Positions 1 to 9,741 of a stretch of 27,625 nucleotides of DNA are shown in pieces. A program made the position numbers and the translations under genes. Each line of letters starts with the position of its first letter. The stretch's first letter is position 1. Below the pieces are notes generated by a model. It was given only the letters and a program-made list of their open reading frames with translations, searched no databases and was not told the origin of the DNA. Where the stretch lies: contig JAOPGA020001696.1 of NCBI GenBank assembly GCA_026419775.2, positions 1 through 27,625 of the forward strand. Reading direction: 5' to 3'. The DNA is from Acrasis kona. Taxonomy: Eukaryota > Heterolobosea > Eutetramitea > Acrasida > Acrasidae.

Positions 1-1585
1 TGGTTATATCAATACATTTAAAACACACTCTATAGTTACAACCTTGCCCATCACACCGAGTCATAGTAACAGCACATTGTTCACAGTAACCGATCCCACA
101 TATTTCACAACTCAAGTCATCCGAACGGTCAAGATGACAAGAAGTAATTCTATAGTCCTTTCTATCCTTGTGTGAAATGTAATGCATGAGTTCAATAAAT
201 TTTTGTTTTCTTGTGACTGCTTGTTCCTTTGCATGTTCCGTCAATGACTGTTTCGATAGGGCTGTAACTTCGCGATGTGCTTTGTTCAATAAATGTAGAC
301 TCGTCCGTCCATCTTTAATGTGATGTAAAAGTTCCGGTTGATGCTGAGCCAATCTCTTCACAAACTCAATATTTCCTCTGTGCATGGCCACAAATATGGG
401 TGTGTTGAATTTAAGGCTCTCTGCTTTAAAGTCGGGTTTCACTACTGAGCAATGTTCCAAAGTTGCTTCCAACACGTTAACATCTCCGTGGTAGGCCATT
501 GTATGGAGACAAGTAAATTCATTATTGTCTGTAAAATTAACATTGGCTCCGTATTCATATAACGACTTGATGACATCGACATGACTGTTCATGATGGCAA
601 ACCGCAGCGGAGTCATGCGTGCAGCGTCGGCAATGTCAATGTATTCTTTCCTTGTTGTGGAATCCTCTGATTCGATGAGAGTCTTGACTACTTGATTATT
701 TCCTTGTTGACATGCAAAGTATAACGGTATCATGTTGTCATTGTTGGCGCGTCTTGGATCTACACCCACTTTTAGAAGCGACTTGACGATGTGAACTCTT
801 TCGGCAATCTTGTCGTCGTGTTCTTGGCAGGCAAAATGTAGACCTGTCATGTCTCTAGAGTCCTTTGCATTAGGATCTAATTTCCTTTCAAGCAATTCAT
901 CTAACAATAAATGATGTCCTTTGTGACAAACAATGTGACAGACCGTTTGCTGCAGATTATTGCGGGCGTTGATTAAATCGGGAGCGTAATCAAGAAGACG
1001 CATGGCAATGCCCCTATGATTATTGAAGCATGCCATCATTAGGGCAGTGACTTGCCTAGAGTCTCTGTTCTCCAGTAGAAACTCCGTCAAGTCTCTATCT
1101 TTATTCTTGACGAACTTTTCTATGGCTTTAAAAACTAATTCAGTTAAGCCATGAAATGATGCGTTGAGAAAAATCAACTTAAAATCGACGGGCTGTATCT
1201 CGTAACGCTCATGTGATATTAGGCACATAACCGTTTCTATGTGCTTACTCCGAAGTGCCAAAGATGCAGCTGATAGCCCATTAACGTTCTTAGCATCCGT
1301 CGTTACTTTATCTCTCTCAAGAAAAAGCCCTACAATTTTATCGAGACCATGAAAGCACGAATATAATAAACTATCATCAAGCTTCACTTCTCTACCGCCT
1401 TCTTTCTTAATAATATGGTCCATTTCACGGGCCACCATGTCCAAAGAATTTTCCGATTTGTCCGTCTTCATGTATTCAGTAATCTTCTGCAGTACTTTGA
1501 TATCATTCATGTGTTGGGAGTATCTTGGTCCCACTGAAGTTAAATCCGTTTCCGCCTTTCTTTTTCCTGCCCGATCATGGACCAT
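1..1585 (-). CDS. Ankyrin-repeat protein with C-terminal cysteine-rich zinc module (partial, 3' end outside window)
   Basis: Translating the minus strand from the ATG at 1585 gives about 528 codons with no stop before the window edge, so the C-terminus is missing. The middle (roughly residues 85-465) is a run of ankyrin repeats. Clear examples are TGLHFACQ near 247, IPLYFACQQGN near 285, TPLRFAIMNSHVDVIKSL near 322 and TCLHTMAYHGDV near 355. The last about 45 residues carry eight regularly spaced cysteines in CxxC pairs (CEIC, CEQC, CDGQGC, CFKC), a cross-brace type zinc module of RING, B-box or DC1 character. Ankyrin repeats are protein-interaction scaffolds, and with a RING-like end the protein could be a ubiquitin-ligase adaptor, but the module cannot be classified while truncated. 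It is transcribed divergently from the p25-alpha repeat gene. The ATG at 1585 is preceded by AT-rich DNA and is the first in frame. Confidence 0.85.
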   Translation of the reverse strand, partial: MVHDRAGKRKAETDLTSVGPRYSQHMNDIKVLQKITEYMKTDKSENSLDMVAREMDHIIKKEGGREVKLDDSLLYSCFHGLDKIVGLFLERDKVTTDAKNVNGLSAASLALRSKHIETVMCLISHERYEIQPVDFKLIFLNASFHGLTELVFKAIEKFVKNKDRDLTEFLLENRDSRQVTALMMACFNNHRGIAMRLLDYAPDLINARNNLQQTVCHIVCHKGHHLLLDELLERKLDPNAKDSRDMTGLHFACQEHDDKIAERVHIVKSLLKVGVDPRRANNDNMIPLYFACQQGNNQVVKTLIESEDSTTRKEYIDIADAARMTPLRFAIMNSHVDVIKSLYEYGANVNFTDNNEFTCLHTMAYHGDVNVLEATLEHCSVVKPDFKAESLKFNTPIFVAMHRGNIEFVKRLAQHQPELLHHIKDGRTSLHLLNKAHREVTALSKQSLTEHAKEQAVTRKQKFIELMHYISHKDRKDYRITSCHLDRSDDLSCEICGIGYCEQCAVTMTRCDGQGCNYRVCFKCIDIT

Positions 1586-1774
1586 ATTGTTTGTTTAGAT
1601 AATCTACAAAGTAGAGTGCTCGAAGAGCCGAGTTTTATTTTTGAGGGATTGAAAGGAAATATTACAATTATTGTTCAATAATTTTATTCAAGAAGGAAAA
1701 TTTAGGTGATTTTTTGTAAGATAAAATCAACCGTTGAAACCGTTAATAATTTTTAGCTAAAAGAATCATACAGC
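1586..1774. promoter_or_regulatory. Divergent intergenic region between ankyrin and p25-alpha-repeat genes
   Basis: These 189 bases separate two head-to-head start codons and must hold both promoters and 5' UTRs. The stretch is strongly AT-rich with several T- and A-runs. No motif could be assigned with confidence. Confidence 0.5.
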
Positions 1775-2521
1775 ATGACCAAACCCAACATTTTTGATCG
1801 GCTTACAAATCCTCGAACATACACAGGTGTATACGCGGAAAGATTTAGAAGTGGAGGTGGAATCAATGCCCACTCCTCTGAATGCAACGTTCATGACCTG
1901 AGTCAAATCACCAGACCTCAACTAAGAAACTCTTCAACTACAATGAGAACTGGAAGAGGCATACCAGGCTCTCACAACAATAGTGGTATGCTAATGGATA
2001 ATCCCAGTACTAGAAGAAGCGAAGAAAAATACAAAATATCGCAAAGCGCCACGTCATCTCCCACAACTCCCAGAAAAGCAAATATTTCTGCTTCTCAAAA
2101 ATCAAGCCCATGTAAACAGGGAAATACCATTTTTGATAGATTGAGTGACGAAAATTTGTTTACTGGAGTTTATGCCGAGAGATTCAAATCTGACGGTAGA
2201 ATAAATGCCCATGCTACCGACAATATAGTAAGGGATCTTAGTGAGATTACTAGACAAAACTTGAACAGCCCACTGTCCAGGAGATACAACCCAAATGTGT
2301 ACTCTCCAAGAAGCAATCAACACTCTCCGAGAGGACAAGCCGTAACGAAGCCTAATGAGAAAAATGATATATTTGATAGATTAGCGGATAGTCATACTTT
2401 TACAGGAGTTTATGCTGAGCGTTTTAGAACAGGAGGTAAAATTAACGGTGCGTTCATAATTGACAATGGAACTATCAGAGATTTATCTGAAATCACGAGA
2501 ACATACCTGAATGATAAGTGA
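1775..2521 (+). CDS. Protein with three p25-alpha/TPPP C-terminal-type motifs
   Basis: The 248-residue protein is built from three copies of one motif of about 47 residues, at about 5-50, 118-164 and 198-246. Each reads IFDRL, then (Y/F)TGVYAERF, a Gly-rich turn followed by IN, then DLS(E/Q)ITR. IFDRLT-x-YTG-x-x-x-ERF is the signature of the C-terminal part of p25-alpha (TPPP) proteins, which bind and bundle microtubules and occur with cilia. The helical N-terminal half of classical TPPP is absent. The linkers are Ser/Pro/Asn-rich with SPxxS/T-like sites and look disordered. A role in microtubule or flagellar structure is inferred from the family. The gene is intronless and AATAAAG lies about 40 bases after the stop. 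Start: first ATG, preceded by an in-frame AT-rich leader. Confidence is high for the motif and moderate for function. Confidence 0.85.
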   Translation: MTKPNIFDRLTNPRTYTGVYAERFRSGGGINAHSSECNVHDLSQITRPQLRNSSTTMRTGRGIPGSHNNSGMLMDNPSTRRSEEKYKISQSATSSPTTPRKANISASQKSSPCKQGNTIFDRLSDENLFTGVYAERFKSDGRINAHATDNIVRDLSEITRQNLNSPLSRRYNPNVYSPRSNQHSPRGQAVTKPNEKNDIFDRLADSHTFTGVYAERFRTGGKINGAFIIDNGTIRDLSEITRTYLNDK

Positions 2522-2650
2522 TTCCAATGTACATACAAATCCTAGTTTTTAATAATTGTAATAAAGTTAATTTTTTTTGTCATAAGCCATTCGTGTTGTG
2601 ACTTTCAAGAAATTTACCAAATTTACAAATCATAACTTTTACTTAATACA

Positions 2651-5516
2651 TTAATTTAAAACACTTCTCATCTTCTCGATACTCTTTACAGCAGCCACAG
2701 CCTTCTCGTAGTCAGCCGTAATTATAAATCTCGAAAATGTATCAAGCAAATTTGCAATAATCGCATTTCTTAGTGATTCTATAATATCATTAATCTCTGC
2801 CCTAGACTCTTCTGTCAACACCCTCTTGTAATTTTGAACCAACTTTGACGGTAAATTTAACTGATTTTGAGCACCATCAACAACATATTTATTGTGAAGT
2901 TGCTTGAGGGTATCAAAATTTATACCATCAGCCTTTACTTGTTCTACTTCTAAAAAGGCAATAACATTCTCTAAACTAAATTCGTGAACACAATAATTTT
3001 CGACCAACCCCCTTGCAACATCATTTTTCATCATCCTTTCAATGACGTCAACCATATTGTTGAGATCAATGTTATCGGATCTCGCAGTTTGATCAACAAA
3101 GACAACACGAACAGCGTTCATGTTATTAATAGTATCCAATAAACAAAAGATTACAGGACTACCATAATACAGCATCAACAGCAACAAGAATATTTCTAAC
3201 ATGACGTCGGAGAAGATAAGTAATGAAGCATTTCCTACAGTGATACTGTTGATGACATTACCTACAATACCAGCTGCTATCGTGGGAATTAGAACTACGG
3301 AATCAATTCTAAAGTGAAGAGGGTCACCTTGGAACAAAACCGATTTAAAATCGAATTTTGTAATAACTAATTGGACGACTATATTTATAATACCCAAAAC
3401 AATGGCAGTCACTGCCAGAATAACTGCCACAACAATAGTGGTTGTTAAATATGCCGTGAAAACGACATAACTCGTATAAAAGCTAGTAACATATGTTATT
3501 ATACCAAAGCACAACCAAACAAAGAAGATAACCAAAAACAAAACAATCAAGATTTTTCCGTTGACCAACAAGTTGACCAACTTGCTGATACTTTGTTTAT
3601 GTGCCATTTTTTTATAAATAAAAGTAAGAGCATAGAAACGTACGATCTGGCTGACCATAACAAATGCAGCGGATATCAGTAAACATTCTTGTATGATTAT
3701 ACCTATACCAACAAGGGGAAGAGATGCATATTGACTAGAACGACTCAGGACAAGCATGACTCTAAACACAAATACGAATATTAGACCCACATGGGGAGCA
3801 AAACTTCTAGACGTTACTCTTTTATTATTTTTGTAAACAATTAACAACACAAACAAAATAACGACAAGAGGAATACAAAGACTGAATATGATGGAAAACA
3901 CAATATTGTTAACCGTAGGAGCAATATAACGACTTTTCCATATATAAGAATTAAAGAATAATCTAGACGTTTGGGTCGGATGAAATGTAACGTATGATGT
4001 TTCATTCACACAAGATGTATTTAACGTGCAAGTAGGACAATTTAAAAATTGAGAAACAAGATTAGAGCCGCAGGTGGATTCTAATGTAGATTCTAATTTT
4101 GACTTGAATACACAATCATCCATCCTACCCGGCATGATTACCAATTTTGAATTAGGATAATAAGAAGACAGGTTGACCGCACTTTGAACGGATGATTGAG
4201 GATCCAAATCACCATTCAAGATCAAGATGGGTCCTGTGTAATTGGCCACTCTTCCTTTGTAAGGACTGGGTGCGTAGGTTGACCATCCGCCACTCAACAA
4301 TAAATTAACGTAACCACTGACACGGAACGAAAAATCCAATTGATAACGTCTTGCATTGGCTAATGTTGATGGATCGATTAATTCCGATAAAATTACATTG
4401 TTGATGAGTGCCGTCGACTCCGTTGTTTTTGTAAACCTCCGGAAAGTCACAAAAGAATATTTAGAATCTCCGATACGCGCATCCACATACGAAAGTGCAC
4501 TACCGTAGCCAGAATATTCGCACTTTTCGAATTCTGTGAGTAGTTGCATGAATCGGTGTCTTAACGAATCGTCAAAGATGGATGCTGCGGTTACTTGACC
4601 CCATGCACTGTCGAATCCTTCTGACGGGCGTTGTCCACATATAGCTCTTTGGTTCTGAATGTCTGCGCTTATTTTTTTGTACGAAGATAAAGCTGATGTT
4701 GTGGTCGCTGATGAATACTCTTTGTTGTTTTCTGGGAAAATGTTACTCAAAATGTTCTTTGCTATTCTATCTCTTTGAACATCCCAGTCCAACGCGTTTG
4801 TGAAGGGACTCCATGCTGAATCCAAAATGATGCTATCCGCTATCGTGAGGTTGAAGAACAATGCTCTATTGATTACATAACTGCCGAAGCCACGACCATA
4901 ATAAATAATGGGGGTTGTGGTTTGGTTGAGTTTGACCTCTTTTGTAAAGTCTATCAAGTCCAAAGCAATATCATCCACGGTGAGACCACCGAAGAGTCCA
5001 TACGGTGACTTGGGGTTCTGACAATTGTCGCCACTCATACCATCAAGTGATTCTGTGAAACTAAAAGACTCGCACGGAAAATCGCTTTTTTGATATGCAT
5101 TTGTTGATCCTCTCATTGAGGGCATGTGGACGTTATACTTTTGTGATAAAGAATTAAACAATTTATAACCAATCTTCTCAATGCCTTCACCACTATTTCC
5201 CTAAAAATCTTTACATTAGCAAGTTGTATAGACTTACGATTATTGAGTCTCCTAATAAAATGATGTTGCCAAGAGGATCAGCGTTGGTTAAATAACTTTT
5301 GATTCTGCTCTCCATTATTGGAGACTGCGCGTTGGAACGATTGTACATATTGTAGGTTGTACAGCACATGGAGATAATCTTGTCGTCAATTGGTTGTTCA
5401 GCTCCCATGTTGATTCGAAACAAGGGATTAAATACGGGACAAATGGTGCAGTTGAGACGTGCCTCCAGTACTACCGCAAAAGCAAGGCACAGGAACAGTA
5501 CCAAGCGTGCGAACAT
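2651..5516 (-). CDS. Secreted pseudo-peptidase (TAP-like alpha/beta-hydrolase) - 7TM - RGS fusion protein
   Basis: Two exons (5238..5516 and 2651..5200) joined over a 37-nt GTAAGT...TTTTTAG intron (5201..5237) give 942 residues. A signal peptide (about 1-19) leads into a tripeptidyl-peptidase-like alpha/beta-hydrolase ectodomain. The nucleophile elbow reads YGRGFGSY at about 193-200, with Gly197 where the family has Ser. The acid is kept in NGDLDP (Asp426). The usual Gly-His reads Gly-Arg (Arg452). Two of three catalytic residues are therefore gone, and a binding rather than catalytic role is likely. Seven hydrophobic helices follow at about 521-549, 561-579, 586-610, 642-664, 671-704, 726-751 and 754-781. 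The cytoplasmic tail (about 811-931) reads as an RGS domain (EFSLENVIAFLEVEQVK; QLNLP; LLDTFSRFIITADY), a fold that accelerates GTP hydrolysis by G-alpha. The architecture recalls plant 7TM-RGS proteins but with a hydrolase-derived ligand-binding head. Domain calls are by eye from conserved motifs. Confidence 0.85.
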
Positions 5517-5813
5517 TTTTGACAGATTGAGTTATCATGACATATCTGACATTAACGCTCAATTTGGAATGCCAATTTTAAAGTCAATTTTGCGAACCAA
5601 TCGACTGCCACAGTTTCGACGATTTTCAGATATTCATAACAAAGGTCGAAGTTGAGTATTAATTAAAAAATTGTAATTGTTTAAAGTTGACTAAGTACGG
5701 TGCTTTTTGAGCTATATTAAAAATAGAAAAGTCCTATTATTAGGATAGTAGATCATTTTTAAACAGATCAACTGGTGGTTTACTCTCATACAAATCAAAA
5801 ACAAAATATCATC

Positions 5814-6560
5814 ATGATTAGAAACATTGAGGAAACACCAGTTCGCAGCTTAAACATCGACTACTTGACCCTAACTAGCGATGTACTCGATGAGAAGTAT
5901 ACTCCATCGGGAAAGAAAGCCGTTGACTCCAGCAACTACCTTAGAAGAAATACTCTTCGCCTAGGTTTCACCACATCCGAGCGTTTATCAAAGCTAGAGC
6001 TAGTCCCATCGGCTACCTATCGTCAAGAACGATTAAAAACTCAACGCAAATATCGCTCATTCAACCCCTCGGCTAATTTCTTCAGAACCCTAGATCAAGA
6101 TACTAAGACTGAGCTTCAAAATGCTTACGAAGTGCAAAAGACCACCGGAAAGTTCAACAAGAAACTACACCGATACTACCAGTCTTACACTACTAAACCA
6201 TCTCAAACAACCAAATCGTTAACCACCACCATAAGGAACTTTGCTCAAGAAGCAATCGACAAGATAACTGGTACTGTAGACAAGACCACTTTAACCAAGA
6301 CCGACCCTTACATGGAGTTCCCAACCTTGGTTCACGATATGTACAGAAAGCCTTCAGATGAGCTCTTAACAGACTCACTCCGCACAAGCAAATCAGACGT
6401 TAAACTAACAGAGAGAATTAACGAGTTTGTAACTACCGCCAAGAATGTTATGGGACCCAAGATTATTGAAGTCCAACACGCTGCGGAGGACTTGAGAGAA
6501 AGAGTTGGAATTACTGTGTCTAGACTCATTGACAACGATAGACGTGAGTCACACAACTAA
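5814..6560 (+). CDS. Hypothetical basic helical protein, 248 residues
   Basis: The frame extends upstream to 5775 but only with a GTG; the first ATG is at 5814, giving 248 residues. I do not recognise the family. It is hydrophilic, rich in Lys, Arg, Thr and Ser, with no membrane segment or signal peptide. The last about 100 residues are predicted-looking amphipathic helices (IRNFAQEAIDKITGTVDK, then INEFVTTAKNVMGPK and DLRERVGITVSRLID). Codon choice is more C-rich at third positions than in the neighbours (TAC, AAG, ATC, ACC frequent), which suggests strong expression. AATAAA lies about 55 bases after the stop. It sits alone between the divergent 7TM-RGS gene and histone H4. A cytoskeletal or lipid-surface protein is conceivable, but nothing decides it. 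Confidence 0.75.
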   Translation: MIRNIEETPVRSLNIDYLTLTSDVLDEKYTPSGKKAVDSSNYLRRNTLRLGFTTSERLSKLELVPSATYRQERLKTQRKYRSFNPSANFFRTLDQDTKTELQNAYEVQKTTGKFNKKLHRYYQSYTTKPSQTTKSLTTTIRNFAQEAIDKITGTVDKTTLTKTDPYMEFPTLVHDMYRKPSDELLTDSLRTSKSDVKLTERINEFVTTAKNVMGPKIIEVQHAAEDLRERVGITVSRLIDNDRRESHN

Positions 6561-6696
6561 GCTAGCAAGGAAGTTTGTATTATTTATTATTGTACATTCA
6601 TGTAACAAAGTGTTTAATAAACTTTTATTACTTTAACCATATATTATTGTAGTCTGAGAATAGTTTATTGCGGAGGCAAAAACAGACGTTAACAGA

Positions 6697-6900
6697 TTAA
6701 TCTAAAGATTTATTATTTTCTTGTACGTGGTTTTTTAAAGAAGTATAATTCTTCTTGTCATTGTTGTTAATATAAATGTAACTTATCAAGTCCTCCTCGT
6801 TGGATGTTATGATGAGGTCAAAATCAAAGATTTCAATCCACACCTAATGGTATATGGTAACTTGGTGCAATTGTATGCTCATTAAATGATTCTATCATCT
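6697..6900 (-). other. Possible small coding fragment or 3' exon
   Basis: On the minus strand an ATG near 6896 opens a frame of 21 codons (MIESFNEHTIAPSYHIPLG...) that ends at TGA. The frame one base further on (+1) is open for 48 codons from about 6842 to the TAA at 6697-6699, with content such as IEIFDFDLIITSNEEDL. Together they read like one acidic protein split by a single-base shift. A terminal exon behind the acceptor-like TTAG at about 6843-6846 is also possible. No family is recognised. It lies between an intact gene and H4, in otherwise non-coding DNA. Confidence 0.25.
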
Positions 6901-6953
6901 ATGCTAGATAAATTATTCCGCTGTTGTTCATGACCAAGGAGACCTGATTTTAA

Positions 6954-7361
<408 letters not shown>

Positions 7362-7790
7362 GAAAATCATGTATCTGTATATATAAACATTTGTTCGATC
7401 ACATTCTACATGTTAATCTTTGTTGAATGAGCTGCGTGGAAATTTATTCTGACTAACCGTGACATCCAATAGCATTCCAACACAACTATCTAAAAGGAAC
7501 ATTTCACATAGAGAATAATTCGTTAGGGGCACTGTTTTGATTGGACAGAAACGCAACCTTGAAACAAAAAATAACAAGATCGAAAATAGAGGACGAACTT
7601 ATTTTCTGGTTATAGAGGAAGTACTCATTAGTATCGACCACGCGTTTCGGCCTATATAATGGCTGTATGCTCAATTACCTTCTATTTTAGATTTGGGTAA
7701 AACCGAGTATGTAGTTCTAATTTTCGAATGGAAAAACCTTGTGTCGCGAAGGTTTCCGTTTCTGATGTTGCATATTGACCGAGAACAGAN

Positions 7791-7851
7791 AGGGTAGAAA
7801 TAGTGAAACAGGGTATTTTTAAAAGAGGGTAAAATTAAGACAACCAGGGTA
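7791..7851 (+). repeat. Four irregular AGGGTA repeats
   Basis: AGGGTA occurs at 7791, 7810, 7826 and 7846, spaced 19, 16 and 20 bases. The first and last copies continue identically as AGGGTAGAAATA. The array abuts an ambiguous base at 7790. It could be a decayed minisatellite or coincidence in a low-complexity stretch. No function can be assigned. Confidence 0.4.
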
Positions 7852-8004
7852 GAAATAAGATTTTCGCATTTCATCTGCCGTGAGTCTTTGCAAGCAGTTT
7901 TTGGTGCACCCACATTTCTTATTGGAATCNTTTATTGCTTCACTTGTATGGTCCACATCATTAGATAGACGTACAGATAATCGTGACACAGGATGGTCTG
8001 TCAT
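7819..8004 (-). pseudogene. Decayed fragment with CxCxxxC-LT motif, possibly from a transposon-encoded protein
   Basis: A minus-strand frame of about 61 codons contains KKCGCTKNCLQRLTADEMRK. Short Cys motifs of the form C-x-C-x3-C-L-x-x-(L/F)-(S/T) followed by a charged helix occur near the N-terminus of some transposase-associated proteins. The frame includes an unresolved base, stops soon after the motif, and continues without homology. The reading as a transposon-derived remnant is weak inference; a chance frame cannot be excluded. Confidence 0.25.
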
Positions 8005-8293
8005 GCTTTTTTATTTATTTGAAATTCTTTTCATCTGTTCATATTCTATTTATATTGTGTTCAACTTCCGCATTCCGGTCGAAATTGACGAAGAGCCAAA
8101 GAGGCCAATCCGGTTAAAATATTAACCATGCAACAAGATCAAACAATAAGAATGAAAAACAATTAGACAATTTAATAGAGCNCATACAACAGTACATCTG
8201 TNTGTTNTTATCTCGCTGTTCGTCAAAAATTATTATTCCAGAATGATCCTATTTTTTATTGGTTGACATTAAATTAAAAATTGATTGAAAAAA

Positions 8294-8962
8294 ATGTTGC
8301 CATCAACACTCGAAGACCTGGATGATAGAGATGATTATGATGTAATCTATTCTAATCTGAAACGTTCTGAGCCACTACAAAATCACGTGCTTGTGTCGAG
8401 GATTATCCAGAGCATAAACCCACAAAAATTCAATTTGAAAATATTGCAAGACGTTTTTCAATCTTTTGCGACTGCGTTTGGAAAACCTATTAAATACGAT
8501 CCTTCTCAGTTTTCAAACATACCTGTCAGCGACAAGCGTTCCAATCCTGTGCACTTTGAGTACGATAACAAGACTTGGTGCGCAAAAGTTCAAAGATTGA
8601 AATGGGAAAACTATCAAGACAACAACAAAGAATGGAATACTTACTCTATCAAATTACCAAATGATGGATATATATACCACCACACCCATGAAGATAAGAC
8701 CCAAGGTAGTTCTGTGCTTTGCGAATCATCACATAGTTTTATTTCTGAATTAATCGATACTGCACTTAATTTCTTTGATGACGACAACATTAGCATTCGC
8801 GTATTTTATTTAAACAATAGAAGTAGAATGAACGTAAAAGTCAAAAGTGTTAAGCACAAAGCATGGCTCCAAATTACATTTGAGTATGGATATCCCAAAC
8901 AGCATGTTACAAACGGATGGTTTACGAAGGAACAGATGGAGAAATTGATCAATAAAAAATAG
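8294..8962 (+). CDS. Hypothetical protein, 222 residues
   Basis: The first ATG at 8294 gives 222 residues; the frame continues three codons further upstream only with a TTG. No family is recognised. It is soluble, without signal peptide or membrane segment, moderately charged, with an aromatic-rich middle (KTWCAKVQRLKWENYQ) and a strand-like C-terminal half (ISIRVFYLN; WLQITFEYGYP). It ends 21 bases before the stop of the convergent neighbour. It follows the N-containing region, so upstream exons cannot be excluded. Confidence 0.7.
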   Translation: MLPSTLEDLDDRDDYDVIYSNLKRSEPLQNHVLVSRIIQSINPQKFNLKILQDVFQSFATAFGKPIKYDPSQFSNIPVSDKRSNPVHFEYDNKTWCAKVQRLKWENYQDNNKEWNTYSIKLPNDGYIYHHTHEDKTQGSSVLCESSHSFISELIDTALNFFDDDNISIRVFYLNNRSRMNVKVKSVKHKAWLQITFEYGYPKQHVTNGWFTKEQMEKLINKK

Positions 8963-8983
8963 TTTTTATCATCATTTTGTTTG

Positions 8984-9373
8984 TTACTCAGCATTGCTCA
9001 TGAATGGTAAGAATTCGTTTTTGTTCTCGTCTTCAATTAGATCCCATATTTTGCGGAGGCCTTTCTGCTGAGCAGGCGTGATGCCATTGGGTGGAAGAAC
9101 ATCACAATTCAACTGCTCACATGGTGTGTGATGTGTATTGACAAAATGATCCCACTCTGCATCGGTACAGAACTCTTTATAAAAGACACCTTCTTTCGTT
9201 ACTTTAAACTCATAAAAAGAAGAAATGTTTGGAATCGCACCCCAATGTTTCTTGAGAAACGATTTCCAGTCTGCAAACTGATTAAATTTGTGGACAATGG
9301 TGTTCTTTTTTGGAATGGCTCTCTCAAATTCATCCAGAGTTTGAATATTTTTCTTTCTCACCACTCTTTTCAT
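8984..9373 (-). CDS. Hypothetical protein, about 129 residues (start uncertain)
   Basis: The first in-frame ATG is at 9373. The frame stays open to about 9530, where a TAA closes it, without another ATG. That extra stretch (including SDGSGGYHLCSFHATKF and GPDGYFGR) looks protein-like, so an upstream exon may be missing. The body is Trp- and Lys-rich (FNQFADWKSFLKKHWG; DAEWDHFVNTHH), ends in an acidic helix, and has no membrane segment. No family is recognised. It converges on the 222-residue gene, and the Gag-like fossil lies upstream of it, so its original 5' end may have been displaced. Confidence 0.6.
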   Translation of the reverse strand: MKRVVRKKNIQTLDEFERAIPKKNTIVHKFNQFADWKSFLKKHWGAIPNISSFYEFKVTKEGVFYKEFCTDAEWDHFVNTHHTPCEQLNCDVLPPNGITPAQQKGLRKIWDLIEDENKNEFLPFMSNAE

Positions 9374-9741
9374 GCGACCAAAATACCCATCAGGTCCGAA
9401 TTTTGTTGCATGAAATGAACATAAATGATATCCACCAGATCCATCAGACAAAGCATGTGGAGAAAAGCAAAAAAATACTGATTCTTTACTTCTCTGTGTT
9501 GTAATATGTTATATTTATAATCAACCATGAAGAGTCCAAAGGAGATATTGTAGATGATAGACGACTGATGGACGAGCAGTTATGAGCTCTTGGATTAGTA
9601 TAAAAAGGATACTATAATGTTAGGAATAAATATCTTAGAATTGATCGTGTAACCACGTGTTAGTTTTACTAGTGTCTATACGATTATTCTTTATTTCATT
9701 TCTTACACGAATCGTACACGTTAAAGTATCCCATATATACT

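Larger units (their letters stand above)
7362..8293. other. Gene-poor, N-containing intergenic region
   Basis: This is more than 900 bases without a confident gene. Five ambiguous bases (7790, 7930, 8182, 8202, 8207) mark poor or heterogeneous assembly, often a sign of a repeat with diverged copies. The short frames on both strands contradict one another and include N codons. Only the cysteine-motif fragment and the AGGGTA repeats listed separately stand out. Confidence 0.5.

Noticed and set aside
5368-5655. Plus-strand frame containing NIFDRLS, like the p25-alpha motif
   Set aside because: It is antisense to the first exon and start of the 7TM-RGS gene, only seven residues match, and the following YTG...ERF part is missing. 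A chance similarity is more likely.
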